A stretch of DNA of 64,000 bases from JAXLZZ01 sp046350675 (GCA_046350675.1 JAXLZZ010000007.1:1-64000); one strand, 5' to 3'; shown: positions 51,161 to 58,940, numbered from the stretch's first letter. Notes: generated by a model from the sequence alone, not told the origin. Program-made: numbers and translations.

Positions 51161-51189
51161 TTGCGTTAACAGAGACGGTGCGTTATAGT
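51161..51189 (+). promoter_or_regulatory. tRNA-Val promoter
   Basis: TTGCGT (51161-51166), 17 nt, TATAGT (51184-51189), 19 nt before the mature tRNA. Confidence 0.65.
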
Positions 51190-51207
51190 TTCTCGAGTAC
51201 CAAGTGA

Positions 51208-51284
51208 GGGCGATTAGCTCATTTGGCTAGAGCGCCACATTGACGTTGTGGAGGTGATAGGTTCGAATCCTATATCGCCCACCA
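51208..51284 (+). tRNA. tRNA-Val (GAC)
   Basis: Acceptor GGGCGAT/ATCGCCC, D-arm GCTC...GAGC, anticodon arm CCACA-TTGACGT-TGTGG giving GAC, T-arm ATAGG-TTCGAAT-CCTAT, A73 and encoded CCA. Confidence 0.96.
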
Positions 51285-51317
51285 ATAAAACGACCCCTGT
51301 AAGGGGTTATTTTATTG
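51285..51317 (+). terminator. Terminator after tRNA-Val
   Basis: AATAAAA-CG-ACCCCT pairs with AGGGGT-TA-TTTTATT around GTA; starts directly after the CCA. Confidence 0.8.
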
Positions 51318-51454
51318 GTTGGGGTAATGATGAGAACCGTAGTAGTGAGCGTAGTGAACGGAAGGTTCGGCGTAGTGAGTGCACGCGCAGATGCTTGCAT
51401 CGAGAATGCCGGAACGAAGAAGGACGAAGTCCGCTATCCTATATCGCCCACCAA
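51318..51454 (+). repeat. tRNA-tail element E4 (after tRNA-Val)
   Basis: Contains GTGAGCGTAGTGAACGGAAGG, GATGC-TT-GCATC, a GTTCGGC/GCCGGAAC stem, GAAGGACGAAGTCCGCTA shared with E2, and ends in ATCCTATATCGCCCACCA (51437-51454), an exact 18-nt copy of tRNA-Val 51267-51284 including the CCA. Confidence 0.82.
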
Positions 51455-51462
51455 ACAAGAGC

Positions 51463-51484
51463 GATCCTGAGGGGTCGTTTTTGT
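51463..51484 (+). terminator. Second terminator after the tRNA-Val copy
   Basis: CGATCC pairs with GGGTCG and runs into TTTTT. It resembles the first tRNA-Val terminator, as if the tRNA end and its terminator had been duplicated together. Confidence 0.65.
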
Positions 51485-51603
51485 ATAACTTCGATAAAGA
51501 GTGCATTTATACCAAAAATGACGTTAATCGGCAGGTCAGTTATCCCCAACAAAAATGTAGGAATTACAGCATAAAAGTACTAGCCTTATAGTACTAGCCT
51601 TGC

Positions 51604-51707
51604 TATAGTAGTTCCCACAGGTGAAGTTTTGCCGAGATTGTTTTACCCTCGACAAAACGAGTGTTTAAGAAGGTTGAATGACATGCGAGATCATTCAACC
51701 TTTTTTT
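51604..51707 (+). ncRNA. Candidate small RNA
   Basis: TATAGT (51604-51609) is followed by about 92 nt with two hairpins: GTTTTG-C-CGAG pairing with CTCG-A-CAAAAC, and a strong terminator AAGGTTGAATGA/TCATTCAACCTT with seven T at 51670-51707. No reading frame fits. A 14-bp direct repeat (AGTACTAGCCTTAT) lies just upstream. Class unknown. Confidence 0.6.
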
Positions 51708-51715
51708 GTGGCGAA

Positions 51716-51838
51716 ACAGCTAGCTTGGCACATTCTGAGCGTTAAACTGTGCTCCGATGCTCACGCACCTCTAGTGCGCTCCGCTTCGGTGCTCATTTAC
51801 CATCTCAGACTGCATTCAAGCCAGTTGTTTCTTAACTG
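51716..51838. repeat. MITE-like repeat family B, copy 2
   Basis: Starts AACAGCTAGCTTG and ends CAAGCCAGTTGTT, imperfect terminal inverted repeats. The centre is GCTCACGCACCTCTAGTGCG followed by CTTCGGTGCTC, like copy 3 at 57714. Confidence 0.65.
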
Positions 51839-51850
51839 TGGTTAGTATGT

Positions 51851-52040
51851 TTGCAGGGAGTACGAGGGGTGTTAGAATGAGGGTGAGTGATGATGTGGCC
51901 TCACCAACCACGGAGCTCCGCGAAGATGGTAATCACCGGTGTTACAGGTGCTTGCAACAGTAAAAGTCAAGGTGGAACCTCCTGCAAAGGACCGAGACGC
52001 TAGATTTAACAGATATTTGTTGAGTCGAGCGTTATTTTAT
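51851..52040 (+). promoter_or_regulatory. Probable T-box leader of thrS
   Basis: Promoter TTGCAG-16-TAGAAT (51851-51878). The leader holds AAGGTGGAACCTCC (51969-51982), close to the T-box consensus: a 7-nt TGGAACC bulge directly followed by a TCCT-GCAA-AGGA hairpin, as in T-box antiterminators. TGGA would pair with the TCCA end of tRNA-Thr, whose discriminator here is T. A terminator follows (ACGCT...AGCGT, then TTATTTT, to 52040). The specifier codon could not be assigned with certainty. Confidence 0.55.
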
Positions 52041-52062
52041 TTATAAGGCGGGTTTTCACCCT

Positions 52063-52142
52063 CGTGTCATCCTGAACTTGTTTCAGGACCCATACGGCAA
52101 GAAGTGTTCGCATAGATCCTGAAATGCATTCAGGATGACACC
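52063..52142. repeat. Two inverted mini-repeats before thrS
   Basis: TGTCATCCTGAACTTGTTTC (52063 on) and AGATCCTGAAATGCATTCAG...GATGACA (to 52142) face each other, forming a larger palindrome between the terminator and the thrS Shine-Dalgarno. Confidence 0.8.
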
Positions 52143-52156
52143 ACAAAGGAGCAAAT

Positions 52157-54016
52157 ATGTCAGACAAGTCAGATCAATTACACCCGATGCGCCACTCGTT
52201 GGCTCATATCATGGCAACCGCCGTACAGCGTATCTGGCCAGAGGTAAAACTCGGTATTGGTCCGGTGGTGGAGAACGGGTTTTATTACGATATTGATCTG
52301 GGCGATACCACAATCTCCGAAGAGGATTTTGAGAAGATCGAAGCCGAGATGCGTAAGATCATAGAATCTAATGTGTCATTTGAGCGCTTTGAGTTGCCAA
52401 TTGATGAGGCGATTAGCTGGGCGCAGCAGAACAATCAGCCGTATAAAGAGGAGTTATTGAACGACCTTAAGCGTGCAGGTACCACGGTCGCAAAGGACCT
52501 TAACGAGGAAGAAATGGGTACCATTGCCGACGGTGACGCAGCTGCCGACACCGTATCTTTCTACAAAAACGGTGATTTTACCGACCTTTGCCGTGGCCCG
52601 CACGTGGAATCAACGGGCAAAGTTGGCGCGTTCAAATTGATGCGCGTGGCAGGCGCTTATTGGCGAGGTAATGTAGATAATCCTCAGATGCAGCGTCTCT
52701 ACGGTGTAGCGTTTGCTGATGCCAAGGAGTTGAGACAATATCTTAACATGCTCGAAGAGGCCAAAAAGCGCGACCACCGCCGTATTGGCAAGGAGATGGA
52801 TCTGTTTACATTCTCAGACCTTGTAGGTCCGGGTTTGCCTCTGTACACGCCGCGAGGAACAGTTCTTATTGAAGAGCTCAAGAAAGTGCTTAAGGAGATG
52901 AGTCAGCGCTATAATATGCTGCCCGTTTCGATCCCACATCTGGCAAAAATTGAGCTGTACCAAACATCAGGACACGCCGAGAAGTTCGAACCAGAGCTCT
53001 TTCGAGTAAAGAGTCACTATGATCAGGAATTCGTGCTAAAACCAGTTAATTGTCCGCATCACACACAGATTTACGCGTCTCGGCCTCGTAGTTATCGTGA
53101 CTTACCGCTACGCTACATCGAGCAAACCATGCAGTATCGCGATGAAAAACCAGGTCAGTTGGGTGGCTTGCAGCGCACTAGAGGTTTTACCGTAGATGAT
53201 GGGCACACTTTTTGTACGGTTGACCAGATCAAAGCAGAAGCTTCGGCGCTGGTTGAGATCATTCGAGATTTCTACGAGAGCCTTAATTTGTGGGGTGAGC
53301 ACTGGGTTTCATTGTCGGTACGGGATTCGAGTGCACCCGAAAAATACATCGGAGATGTAAAGGATTGGGAGGCGGCAGAGAGCATGCTTGCTGAGGTCGC
53401 CGAGACGTACGCGCTTGGAGCTAAGCGTATGGAAGGTGAGGCCGCAATCTACGGTCCAAAACTAGACTTTATGTTCAAGGACGCTCTGGGCCGCGAAACG
53501 CAACTTGCAACTATTCAGATCGACTTTGCTATGCCGAAGCGGTTTAACCTAGTTTATACAGACGTTGATGGCAGTGAAAAGCATCCAGTCATGGTTCACC
53601 GAGCAATCCTAGGCTCATTTGAACGCTTCATCATGTTGCTGATTGAGCACACGGCTGGTAAATTCCCAGTCTGGCTAGCGCCTGAACAGATTCGCGTTAT
53701 CTCTGTAAATCAAGAGGATTCTACGCTTGATTTTGCTGCTAAGGTTGCTGAGCAGGCTAAGCAACTGGGTTTACGCATACATATCGATAACTCCAACGAG
53801 TCGGTTGGCAAGAAGATTCGCGCCAGCCAGGTCGATAAAGTACCGTATACCATCGTGGTAGGCGATAAAGAGATTGAGAGTGGGCAAGTCATGCCACGAA
53901 TCCGCCAAGATATGGCAGTCCAAGAGGGCGATCCAGCAGTTCATGTAGATGAATTCCTCAAAACCGTCGCCAATGAGGCTAAATCTCGCGTGCATAAAAC
54001 CTCACTTCACGGTTAA
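52157..54016 (+). CDS. thrS: Threonyl-tRNA synthetase
   Basis: A 619-residue class II synthetase. It starts directly at the editing-domain-like HPMRHSLAHIMA, so the N-terminal TGS domain is missing compared with E. coli. The core has motif 2 (QYRDEKPGQLGGLQRTRGFT), motif 3 (MVHRAILGSFERF), zinc ligands (NCPHH region, His, Cys) and the C-terminal anticodon-binding domain. AAAGGAG precedes the ATG. The leader suggests control by uncharged tRNA-Thr. Confidence 0.96.
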   Translation: MSDKSDQLHPMRHSLAHIMATAVQRIWPEVKLGIGPVVENGFYYDIDLGDTTISEEDFEKIEAEMRKIIESNVSFERFELPIDEAISWAQQNNQPYKEELLNDLKRAGTTVAKDLNEEEMGTIADGDAAADTVSFYKNGDFTDLCRGPHVESTGKVGAFKLMRVAGAYWRGNVDNPQMQRLYGVAFADAKELRQYLNMLEEAKKRDHRRIGKEMDLFTFSDLVGPGLPLYTPRGTVLIEELKKVLKEMSQRYNMLPVSIPHLAKIELYQTSGHAEKFEPELFRVKSHYDQEFVLKPVNCPHHTQIYASRPRSYRDLPLRYIEQTMQYRDEKPGQLGGLQRTRGFTVDDGHTFCTVDQIKAEASALVEIIRDFYESLNLWGEHWVSLSVRDSSAPEKYIGDVKDWEAAESMLAEVAETYALGAKRMEGEAAIYGPKLDFMFKDALGRETQLATIQIDFAMPKRFNLVYTDVDGSEKHPVMVHRAILGSFERFIMLLIEHTAGKFPVWLAPEQIRVISVNQEDSTLDFAAKVAEQAKQLGLRIHIDNSNESVGKKIRASQVDKVPYTIVVGDKEIESGQVMPRIRQDMAVQEGDPAVHVDEFLKTVANEAKSRVHKTSLHG

Positions 54017-54049
54017 GGTTAGCTCCATGACCGATGTTATACTGGGTTC

Positions 54050-54643
54050 ATGACCCGGGAAAAAATCGCTGTTGATATTGATGAGGTGCTTTTTCCGTTC
54101 ATGCCGCATTTTCTTGAACATCATAATAGTCAGAACGAAACTAATGTTATTGCCGAGCAATTCAGAACATATAATTTTGCTACAGATCTAGGTGTTCCCC
54201 TAGAAGAAGCAGTAGATCACGCGTACAGTTTTACTGGTGCCGATCACGGGCATATTCGCCCAATTGAAGATGCAAAACAAGGTATTGATAAGCTCGCTGA
54301 GAAATATGAGCTTAGTATAGTCACTGCCCGTCATCCTCAGTTTGAGGCCAATACCCTGAGTTGGGTTAATGAACATTTCCCGGACGTGTTCAGCAACATA
54401 ACGTTTATCGGTTTTGCAGCAATTATGGAAAAGCCTAAAACCAAAGCAGAAATTTGCCATGCGCTGGGCGCGAGTACTCTTATTGACGATTCTCTAGTGC
54501 ATGTAAGTCAATGTGTAGACGCAGGCATAGACGGTATTTTATTTGGTGATTATCCATGGAATCAAAGCGCTCAACTTCCTGACGGTATAAAGCGATGCGT
54601 GGATTGGTCGGCAGTTTTGGAGCATTTTGATGGAAGAGGTTGA
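54050..54643 (+). CDS. HAD-like 5'-nucleotidase family protein
   Basis: A 197-residue HAD-superfamily phosphatase like the NT5C deoxyribonucleotidases. The nucleophile motif is AVDIDEVLFPF (Asp9, Asp11), motif II is SIVTAR near residue 85, and STLIDDSLVHV is motif IV. TATACT (54038-54043) ends 6 nt before the ATG (leaderless). Overlaps the next gene by 14 nt. Substrate inferred, not certain. Confidence 0.8.
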   Translation: MTREKIAVDIDEVLFPFMPHFLEHHNSQNETNVIAEQFRTYNFATDLGVPLEEAVDHAYSFTGADHGHIRPIEDAKQGIDKLAEKYELSIVTARHPQFEANTLSWVNEHFPDVFSNITFIGFAAIMEKPKTKAEICHALGASTLIDDSLVHVSQCVDAGIDGILFGDYPWNQSAQLPDGIKRCVDWSAVLEHFDGRG

Positions 54644-54974
54644 GCCTAATTTTCGGGTGCGGGTTGAGGAGATTGTTCGGCAGATTCCCAGGGGTAGAGT
54701 GATGACGTACGGCCAGCTAGCGGCGCTATGCGGTAATGCGCGGGCGGCGCGAATTGTCGGTGGTATTGCGCATTTTGGCGATCCTGATTTGCCGTGGCAG
54801 CGAGTGGTTAATAAGAGCGGTGGGCTAGCCTCTGGCTATCCAGGTGGTCGATCTGGGCACAAACAGGTCTTGGAGGCTGAGGGTGTTGCCGTGAGCGAGG
54901 ATTATCAGGTGGCGGTGAGTGAACTACTGTGGTGGCCGCCAGGGCACGAGCTGGCCCAAGGGAGCTTGTTCTAG
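54630..54974 (+). CDS. atl: Alkyltransferase-like protein (ATL)
   Basis: A 114-residue protein of the MGMT/Ada DNA-binding fold. The helix-turn-helix and arginine finger region (MTYGQLAALCGNARAARIVG) are kept. The active-site PCHRV is PWQRV (Trp56), so it cannot accept alkyl groups and should, like other ATLs, bind O6-alkylguanine and hand it to nucleotide excision repair. ATG at 54630 lies inside the preceding gene, preceded in frame by a TTG. Confidence 0.9.
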   Translation: MEEVEPNFRVRVEEIVRQIPRGRVMTYGQLAALCGNARAARIVGGIAHFGDPDLPWQRVVNKSGGLASGYPGGRSGHKQVLEAEGVAVSEDYQVAVSELLWWPPGHELAQGSLF

Positions 54975-54980
54975 ACTTAT

Positions 54981-55009
54981 TTGACAGCCACATACAAAGA
55001 ACATACAAT
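54981..55009 (+). promoter_or_regulatory. Toxin-antitoxin promoter
   Basis: TTGACA (54981-54986), 17 nt, TACAAT (55004-55009), then 6 nt to the antitoxin ATG. A full-strength promoter for a leaderless mRNA. Confidence 0.8.
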
Positions 55010-55015
55010 TATTGT

Positions 55016-55240
55016 ATGAATAAGACAACAACTAGAACTATCAACATCTCTTTGCCGATCAAGCTTGTAAAGGAAATTGACATGGCAGCAGAGGGCGAAT
55101 ACGCGACTCGCAGTGACTATATTCGTGAATCAATCTTGCGTAAATTACGAGCCGATCAAGGGCGTTGGGAAGCGGTCAGCGACTTCACGCAGATTAAAAA
55201 CAGCGGCGTGAATATTGACGATTTATTAGATCGACTCTAG
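55016..55240 (+). CDS. Ribbon-helix-helix antitoxin (ParD-like)
   Basis: A 74-residue RHH protein: the beta strand is RTINISLPIKL, then two helices (VKEIDMAAEG; SDYIRESILRKLRAD), and a C-terminal tail that would wrap the toxin. It should bind its own promoter. ATG at 55016 is fixed by the promoter 6 nt upstream. Followed by a RelE/ParE toxin after 11 bp, a classic type II module. Confidence 0.85.
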   Translation: MNKTTTRTINISLPIKLVKEIDMAAEGEYATRSDYIRESILRKLRADQGRWEAVSDFTQIKNSGVNIDDLLDRL

Positions 55241-55251
55241 AATTTCCTCAC

Positions 55252-55494
55252 ATGACAGATAAGATCTCTAAAGAACTCGCGAAGTTTACGGATAAAGAGC
55301 GCCAATTGGTCAAAAGTATACTTTTGCAGCTACGGTCGGGGGAGCTTGCGGGCTTACAGATAGTAAAATTAAGAGGTCATGACGATATTTTTCGAGTCAA
55401 AAAGGGCAGAATACGGATTATTTATCAGCAATCTAAGGCTATAAAAGTGCTTGTGATTGAGCGTCGTTCTGAAAAGACGTATCGTAATTTCTAA
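55252..55494 (+). CDS. RelE/ParE-family toxin
   Basis: An 80-residue toxin of the RelE/ParE fold: LQIVKLRGHDDIFRVKKGRIRIIYQ and VLVIERRSEKTYRNF are the core strands and C-terminal end. Basic residues typical of RelE (Arg, Lys, the last Tyr) are present, so mRNA cleavage is possible, but ParE-type gyrase inhibition cannot be excluded. Confidence 0.85.
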   Translation: MTDKISKELAKFTDKERQLVKSILLQLRSGELAGLQIVKLRGHDDIFRVKKGRIRIIYQQSKAIKVLVIERRSEKTYRNF

Positions 55495-55495
55495 T

Positions 55496-56395
55496 ATGGC
55501 AAGCTTCCCGAACTCCGAACTCCGAACTCCGAACCTGCTGGTAATAATAGGTGAGACGGCTTCTGGCAAAACGAGTCTCGCAATTGATGTAGCTAAGCGA
55601 CTGAACGGGGAGATTATTTGTGCCGATAGCTCTACTGTGCGCCGTGGAGCCAACATCGGTTCGGCTAAGCCTACAGAGAAAGAGCAGCAGGGTGTCCCGC
55701 ATCATTTATTAAGCATTATTGGTCCAGATGAGAAGTATAGTGCGGCAGACTTTCAGCAGCAGGCAAATATGCTGATTCAGGACATTGCTGGTCGTGGCAA
55801 GCTGCCAATTATTGCAGGCGGCACCGGCTTATATATAGATAGCATGCTGTACGATTATGAGTTTCGTGATGAGGCCGATCCAGAGGAGCGAGACAGACTT
55901 AACACACTCACTTTGGGGGAGCTCCTGAGTGAAATCAAGCAGCAGGGAATTGAGCTCGGCGAAACGGACACCAAAAATAAGCATCGTTTGATCAGATTAC
56001 TGGAAACGGGTGGTCAACAGGTAGCTCACAAACCGTTACGAGAGAACACGTTTATTATCGGAATTCAGTTGGATCGTGAGTTGCTTAGAGCACGTATTGA
56101 GCAGCGAGTTGATGCTATGTTGGAGCAAGGCTTGGAGCGGGAAGTAAAGGCCTTGAGCGGGCAATATGGCTGGAATTGCGAGGCACTAAAGGGTGTGGGG
56201 TATGCACAGTGGCAAGACTACTTTTTAAGTACTCAAACATTAGCAGAAACACACCAAAAAATTATCAAAGCAACTATGGATTTAGCTAAGCGGCAGCGGA
56301 CCTGGTTTAAACGAAATAAAAGTATTCACTGGCTAAACTACCCTATAAACAGGGAAGAAGTTGTTGATTTAGTAACAACATCATTGGACAAATAG
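55496..56395 (+). CDS. miaA: tRNA dimethylallyltransferase
   Basis: A 299-residue MiaA that isopentenylates A37 of tRNAs reading UNN codons. P-loop GETASGKTSLA near residue 20, IICADSSTVRRG, the AGGTGLYIDSMLYDYEF segment and the C-terminal KRQRTWFKRN are seen. Asp/Ser-Ser replaces the usual DSxQ+Y at CADSSTVRRG. The 12-residue N-terminal lead (MASFPNSELRTP) is encoded by a 7-bp tandem repeat. It begins one base after the toxin stop. Confidence 0.93.
   Translation: MASFPNSELRTPNLLVIIGETASGKTSLAIDVAKRLNGEIICADSSTVRRGANIGSAKPTEKEQQGVPHHLLSIIGPDEKYSAADFQQQANMLIQDIAGRGKLPIIAGGTGLYIDSMLYDYEFRDEADPEERDRLNTLTLGELLSEIKQQGIELGETDTKNKHRLIRLLETGGQQVAHKPLRENTFIIGIQLDRELLRARIEQRVDAMLEQGLEREVKALSGQYGWNCEALKGVGYAQWQDYFLSTQTLAETHQKIIKATMDLAKRQRTWFKRNKSIHWLNYPINREEVVDLVTTSLDK
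55508..55534. repeat. 7-bp tandem repeat in the miaA 5' end
   Basis: AACTCCG is repeated three times with a partial fourth, in frame, encoding part of NSELRTPN. Confidence 0.8.
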
Positions 56396-56432
56396 AGTTC
56401 GTTTTTGAGTCATTGTTTGATACAATGAACAC

Positions 56433-57068
56433 ATGGTTGAACAACTGTTTGGGTCAAAAACTCGTGTAAAGCTATTACAGCTTTTTTATAGCAATCCTAA
56501 TCGTCCATTTTATGTGAGGGAGATAACTCGTAAGATTGACGAACAAATTAACTCAGTTCGTCGCGAGCTTAGTAATTTATTGAACATTGGCATTATCACA
56601 TCCGAAAACACCAACAATAAGTTGTACTACGAGGTCAATCAAAAGTTCGAATATTACGAACCTTTGCAGCAAATTTTTGGTAATGGTGTTGCAAAGACTA
56701 AAAAGAAGCCTAGCGACAAAGATGCTGAAGCAGCAGCGCCAGCAACTGCGCCAACAACGTCTGCAGGTCCAGAGATGGATGAGGCATTAAAGGCAATCGG
56801 TCAAATCGATCTAGTGGTGTATACAGGACAATTCACTCGAGATGAATCTGCAGGTGTAGATATCCTAATCGTCGGCGAAGTGAACGCCAATGCGCTACAA
56901 AAGTACGTTGCCGATCTAGAAAAGCAAGAAAAGAAGAGCTTGCGCTACACCGCAATGCCACTCGACGACTTCAAGTACCGTCGTCAAATTCGAGATCGTT
57001 TTGCTATCGGCATCGATAATGCCAAGAAACAAATCATTATAGACACAAATAATCTGTTAGAGGACTAG
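56433..57068 (+). CDS. Winged-HTH regulator with nucleotidyltransferase-like C terminus
   Basis: A 211-residue protein. Residues 1-75 are an ArsR-like winged helix (KTRVKLLQLFYSNPNRPFYVREI, then SVRRELSNLLNIGII). A Lys/Ala-rich linker follows, and residues 115-205 resemble the small nucleotidyltransferase-like domain often fused to such HTHs (GQIDLVVYTGQFTR, AGVDILIVGEV), without clear catalytic residues. TACAAT (56421-56426) ends 6 nt before the ATG (leaderless). Confidence 0.75.
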   Translation: MVEQLFGSKTRVKLLQLFYSNPNRPFYVREITRKIDEQINSVRRELSNLLNIGIITSENTNNKLYYEVNQKFEYYEPLQQIFGNGVAKTKKKPSDKDAEAAAPATAPTTSAGPEMDEALKAIGQIDLVVYTGQFTRDESAGVDILIVGEVNANALQKYVADLEKQEKKSLRYTAMPLDDFKYRRQIRDRFAIGIDNAKKQIIIDTNNLLED

Positions 57069-57076
57069 GAGGGAAG

Positions 57077-57700
57077 ATGGAATTTCAATTTCATGGTGCT
57101 AATTGCATTAGCGTAAAGTACAAAGACACACGCTTGGTTATCGATGATAATCTTATCGAGCTGGGAGCAAAAAGTGTTATTAAACCAGATGATGTGGCAC
57201 TGTATACTGGCCCACATACTGGTGATCAGGTAGGCCGCCTCACCTTTGATAGCCCTGGTGAGTATGAAGTCTCTGATGTATCAGTCGTGGGTATTGCTGC
57301 ACGTTCTCACATGGACGAAGAAGGTAAGCAGACGGCAACAATGATTAAGTTGATGCACGGCGATCAAAGCGTACTAATTACCGGTCACATTTATCCTGAG
57401 CTTACCGATGCTCAACTCGAGGCTATTGGCATCGTAGATGTAATGTTTGTCCCAGTTGGCGGCAACGGCTACACGGTTGATCCTGTGGGCGCTGTGAAGC
57501 TTATCAAGGATATTGAGCCAAAGCTTGTGGTCCCAACACACTTCAACGACAAAGCACTCAAGTTCCCAATGCCTCAGCAAGAACTAGCAAACGCGCTCAA
57601 AGAACTTGGTATGGAACCAAAAGAAGCAGTCAGTAAGCTGAAACTCAAGGGCATCGAGCAAAGCGACGTCGCCCAACTTATAGTTTTAGAGAAGTCTTAG
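57077..57700 (+). CDS. Metallo-beta-lactamase-fold protein, degenerate active site
   Basis: A 207-residue protein of the UlaG-like MBL fold (FHGANCISVKYKDTRLVIDD; FDSPGEYEVSDVSVVGIAA; VPTHFNDKALKF). The metal motif HxHxDH is replaced by TGPHTGDQ, so most ligands are lost and zinc hydrolysis is unlikely. AGGAGGG lies before the ATG, 8 nt after the preceding gene; the two probably form an operon. Confidence 0.75.
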   Translation: MEFQFHGANCISVKYKDTRLVIDDNLIELGAKSVIKPDDVALYTGPHTGDQVGRLTFDSPGEYEVSDVSVVGIAARSHMDEEGKQTATMIKLMHGDQSVLITGHIYPELTDAQLEAIGIVDVMFVPVGGNGYTVDPVGAVKLIKDIEPKLVVPTHFNDKALKFPMPQQELANALKELGMEPKEAVSKLKLKGIEQSDVAQLIVLEKS

Positions 57701-57713
57701 GGCCGACCAGCAC

Positions 57714-57838
57714 ATTTGGCGCATTTCGATCCAAAAACTCCGCTACGCACTCACCGTACCTTTAGTACGGCTCGTTTACGGTGCTCGATTTTGAACCAAA
57801 CTGCACTCAAATGAGTTGTTCGTACTCATTATCTAGTT
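57714..57838. repeat. MITE-like repeat family B, copy 3
   Basis: Imperfect terminal inverted repeats (CGACCAGCACATTTG; CAAATGAGTTGTTCG) around a centre CACCGTACCTTTAGTACGG followed by ACGGTGCTC. Same size and plan as 51716-51838. Confidence 0.65.
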
Positions 57839-57860
57839 CACGATGGTCTGTAATTACAAA

Positions 57861-57890
57861 AAAGAAAACACCTCTGGTGAGGTGTTTTTG
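57861..57890 (-). terminator. Terminator of rpmB
   Basis: AAAACACCTC pairs with GAGGTGTTTT around TGGT, with A and T runs on either side; usable in both directions and lies directly after rpmB on the minus strand. Confidence 0.8.
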
Positions 57891-57906
57891 AGCACGAACC
57901 GGCTAA

Positions 57907-58107
57907 TTACTTAGCGGTTTCGATGAGACCCTTTTTCTTGAGGGTGCGAATAGCTTGCGTGCTGAGCTTCATCTTCACTTTTTTGCCATCAACAATAATA
58001 GTCTTGGTCTGAAGATTTGGCTTCCATACCTTCTTGGTGTGGCGCTGAGAAAAGCTAACGTTGTGTCCGTATTGCTTGCCTTTACCGGTGAGATCACACT
58101 TTTGCAT
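57907..58107 (-). CDS. rpmB: 50S ribosomal protein bL28
   Basis: A 66-residue bL28 with MQKCDLTGKGKQYGHNVSFS and KKVKMKLSTQAIRTLKKKG. Only one cysteine, so no zinc ribbon. AAGGA precedes the ATG and TACAAT lies about 40 nt upstream on the minus strand. Stand-alone gene with its own terminator. Confidence 0.96.
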   Translation of the reverse strand: MQKCDLTGKGKQYGHNVSFSQRHTKKVWKPNLQTKTIIVDGKKVKMKLSTQAIRTLKKKGLIETAK

Positions 58108-58164
58108 ATATTTCCTTATAGTTCTATTGGATTCAAGGTGTTATTGTAGCGGAAAACACCGTAA

Positions 58165-58290
58165 GCGTCAACATCCACCGGCTACCAGTATCCTTTTACC
58201 GTTTACCACACCTTTTCCGTTACCCCTGCAACCATGTGGTTCATGGTAAAAGGCTAATGCACGGTAAATGGTGAACAGTGAAAGGTGTGC
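58165..58290. repeat. Palindromic repeat upstream of the M50 gene
   Basis: TTACCGTTTACCACACCTTT on the left and its near complement (ACGGTAAATGGTGAACAGTG and AAAGGTG) on the right make a 125-bp imperfect palindrome. Gene-free. Confidence 0.6.
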
Positions 58291-58310
58291 GGGCTGGTAT
58301 ACTGGTTGTG

Positions 58311-58910
58311 ATGTTGCCGAACTTTAGCCTTACGTATCTGATCATTCTCATCGTCTGTATCTTGATTTCGCTGGCGATACACGAATTTATGCATGCCTAT
58401 GCCGGTTATAAACTAGGTGATTACACCGCTAAAGACGAAGGCAGATTGACGCTTAACCCACTCAGCCATATTGATCCTATTATGACCGTGGCACTGCCAA
58501 TTGTAACCTTGCTACTGTTTGGAGCACCAGTGTTAGCGGCCAAACCAGTACCATTCGATCCGGGCAATGTACGCTACGGTGACTTTGGCGCGGCAATCAT
58601 TGCAGCTGCAGGTCCATTTACTAATTTGGCCTTAGCCTTTATAGGTGCGATTTTGCTCAAATTTGCTGCAAGTGGGGCATTTATGGGCGAGGTGCTGACG
58701 ATATTTGTCAGCTTAAACGTTGCTCTATTCGTATTTAACATGTTACCGATACCTCCTCTGGATGGTTCTAGGGTTTTGTATGCATTTGCACCAGAAGCAG
58801 TCCAAGATTTTATGCGTCAAATTGAGCCGTTTGGCTTGATACTTATTTTTGGCTTAATCTTTGTAGCTGACTTAGGTGGTTTCATCGGAAATCTCAACAA
58901 ATGGTATTAA
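58311..58910 (+). CDS. Site-2-type metalloprotease, M50 family
   Basis: A 199-residue intramembrane protease with five or so helices. The metal motif is AIHEFMHAY (His24, Glu25, His28) and the second is NMLPIPPLDG (Asp151). It is the short form without PDZ or CBS domains, so its substrates may be membrane fragments or anti-sigma factors; unknown here. TATACT (58298-58303) ends 7 nt before the ATG at 58311 (leaderless). Confidence 0.9.
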   Translation: MLPNFSLTYLIILIVCILISLAIHEFMHAYAGYKLGDYTAKDEGRLTLNPLSHIDPIMTVALPIVTLLLFGAPVLAAKPVPFDPGNVRYGDFGAAIIAAAGPFTNLALAFIGAILLKFAASGAFMGEVLTIFVSLNVALFVFNMLPIPPLDGSRVLYAFAPEAVQDFMRQIEPFGLILIFGLIFVADLGGFIGNLNKWY

Positions 58911-58940
58911 ATATCCTACCGTAGCCACTGTTATTTGCGA

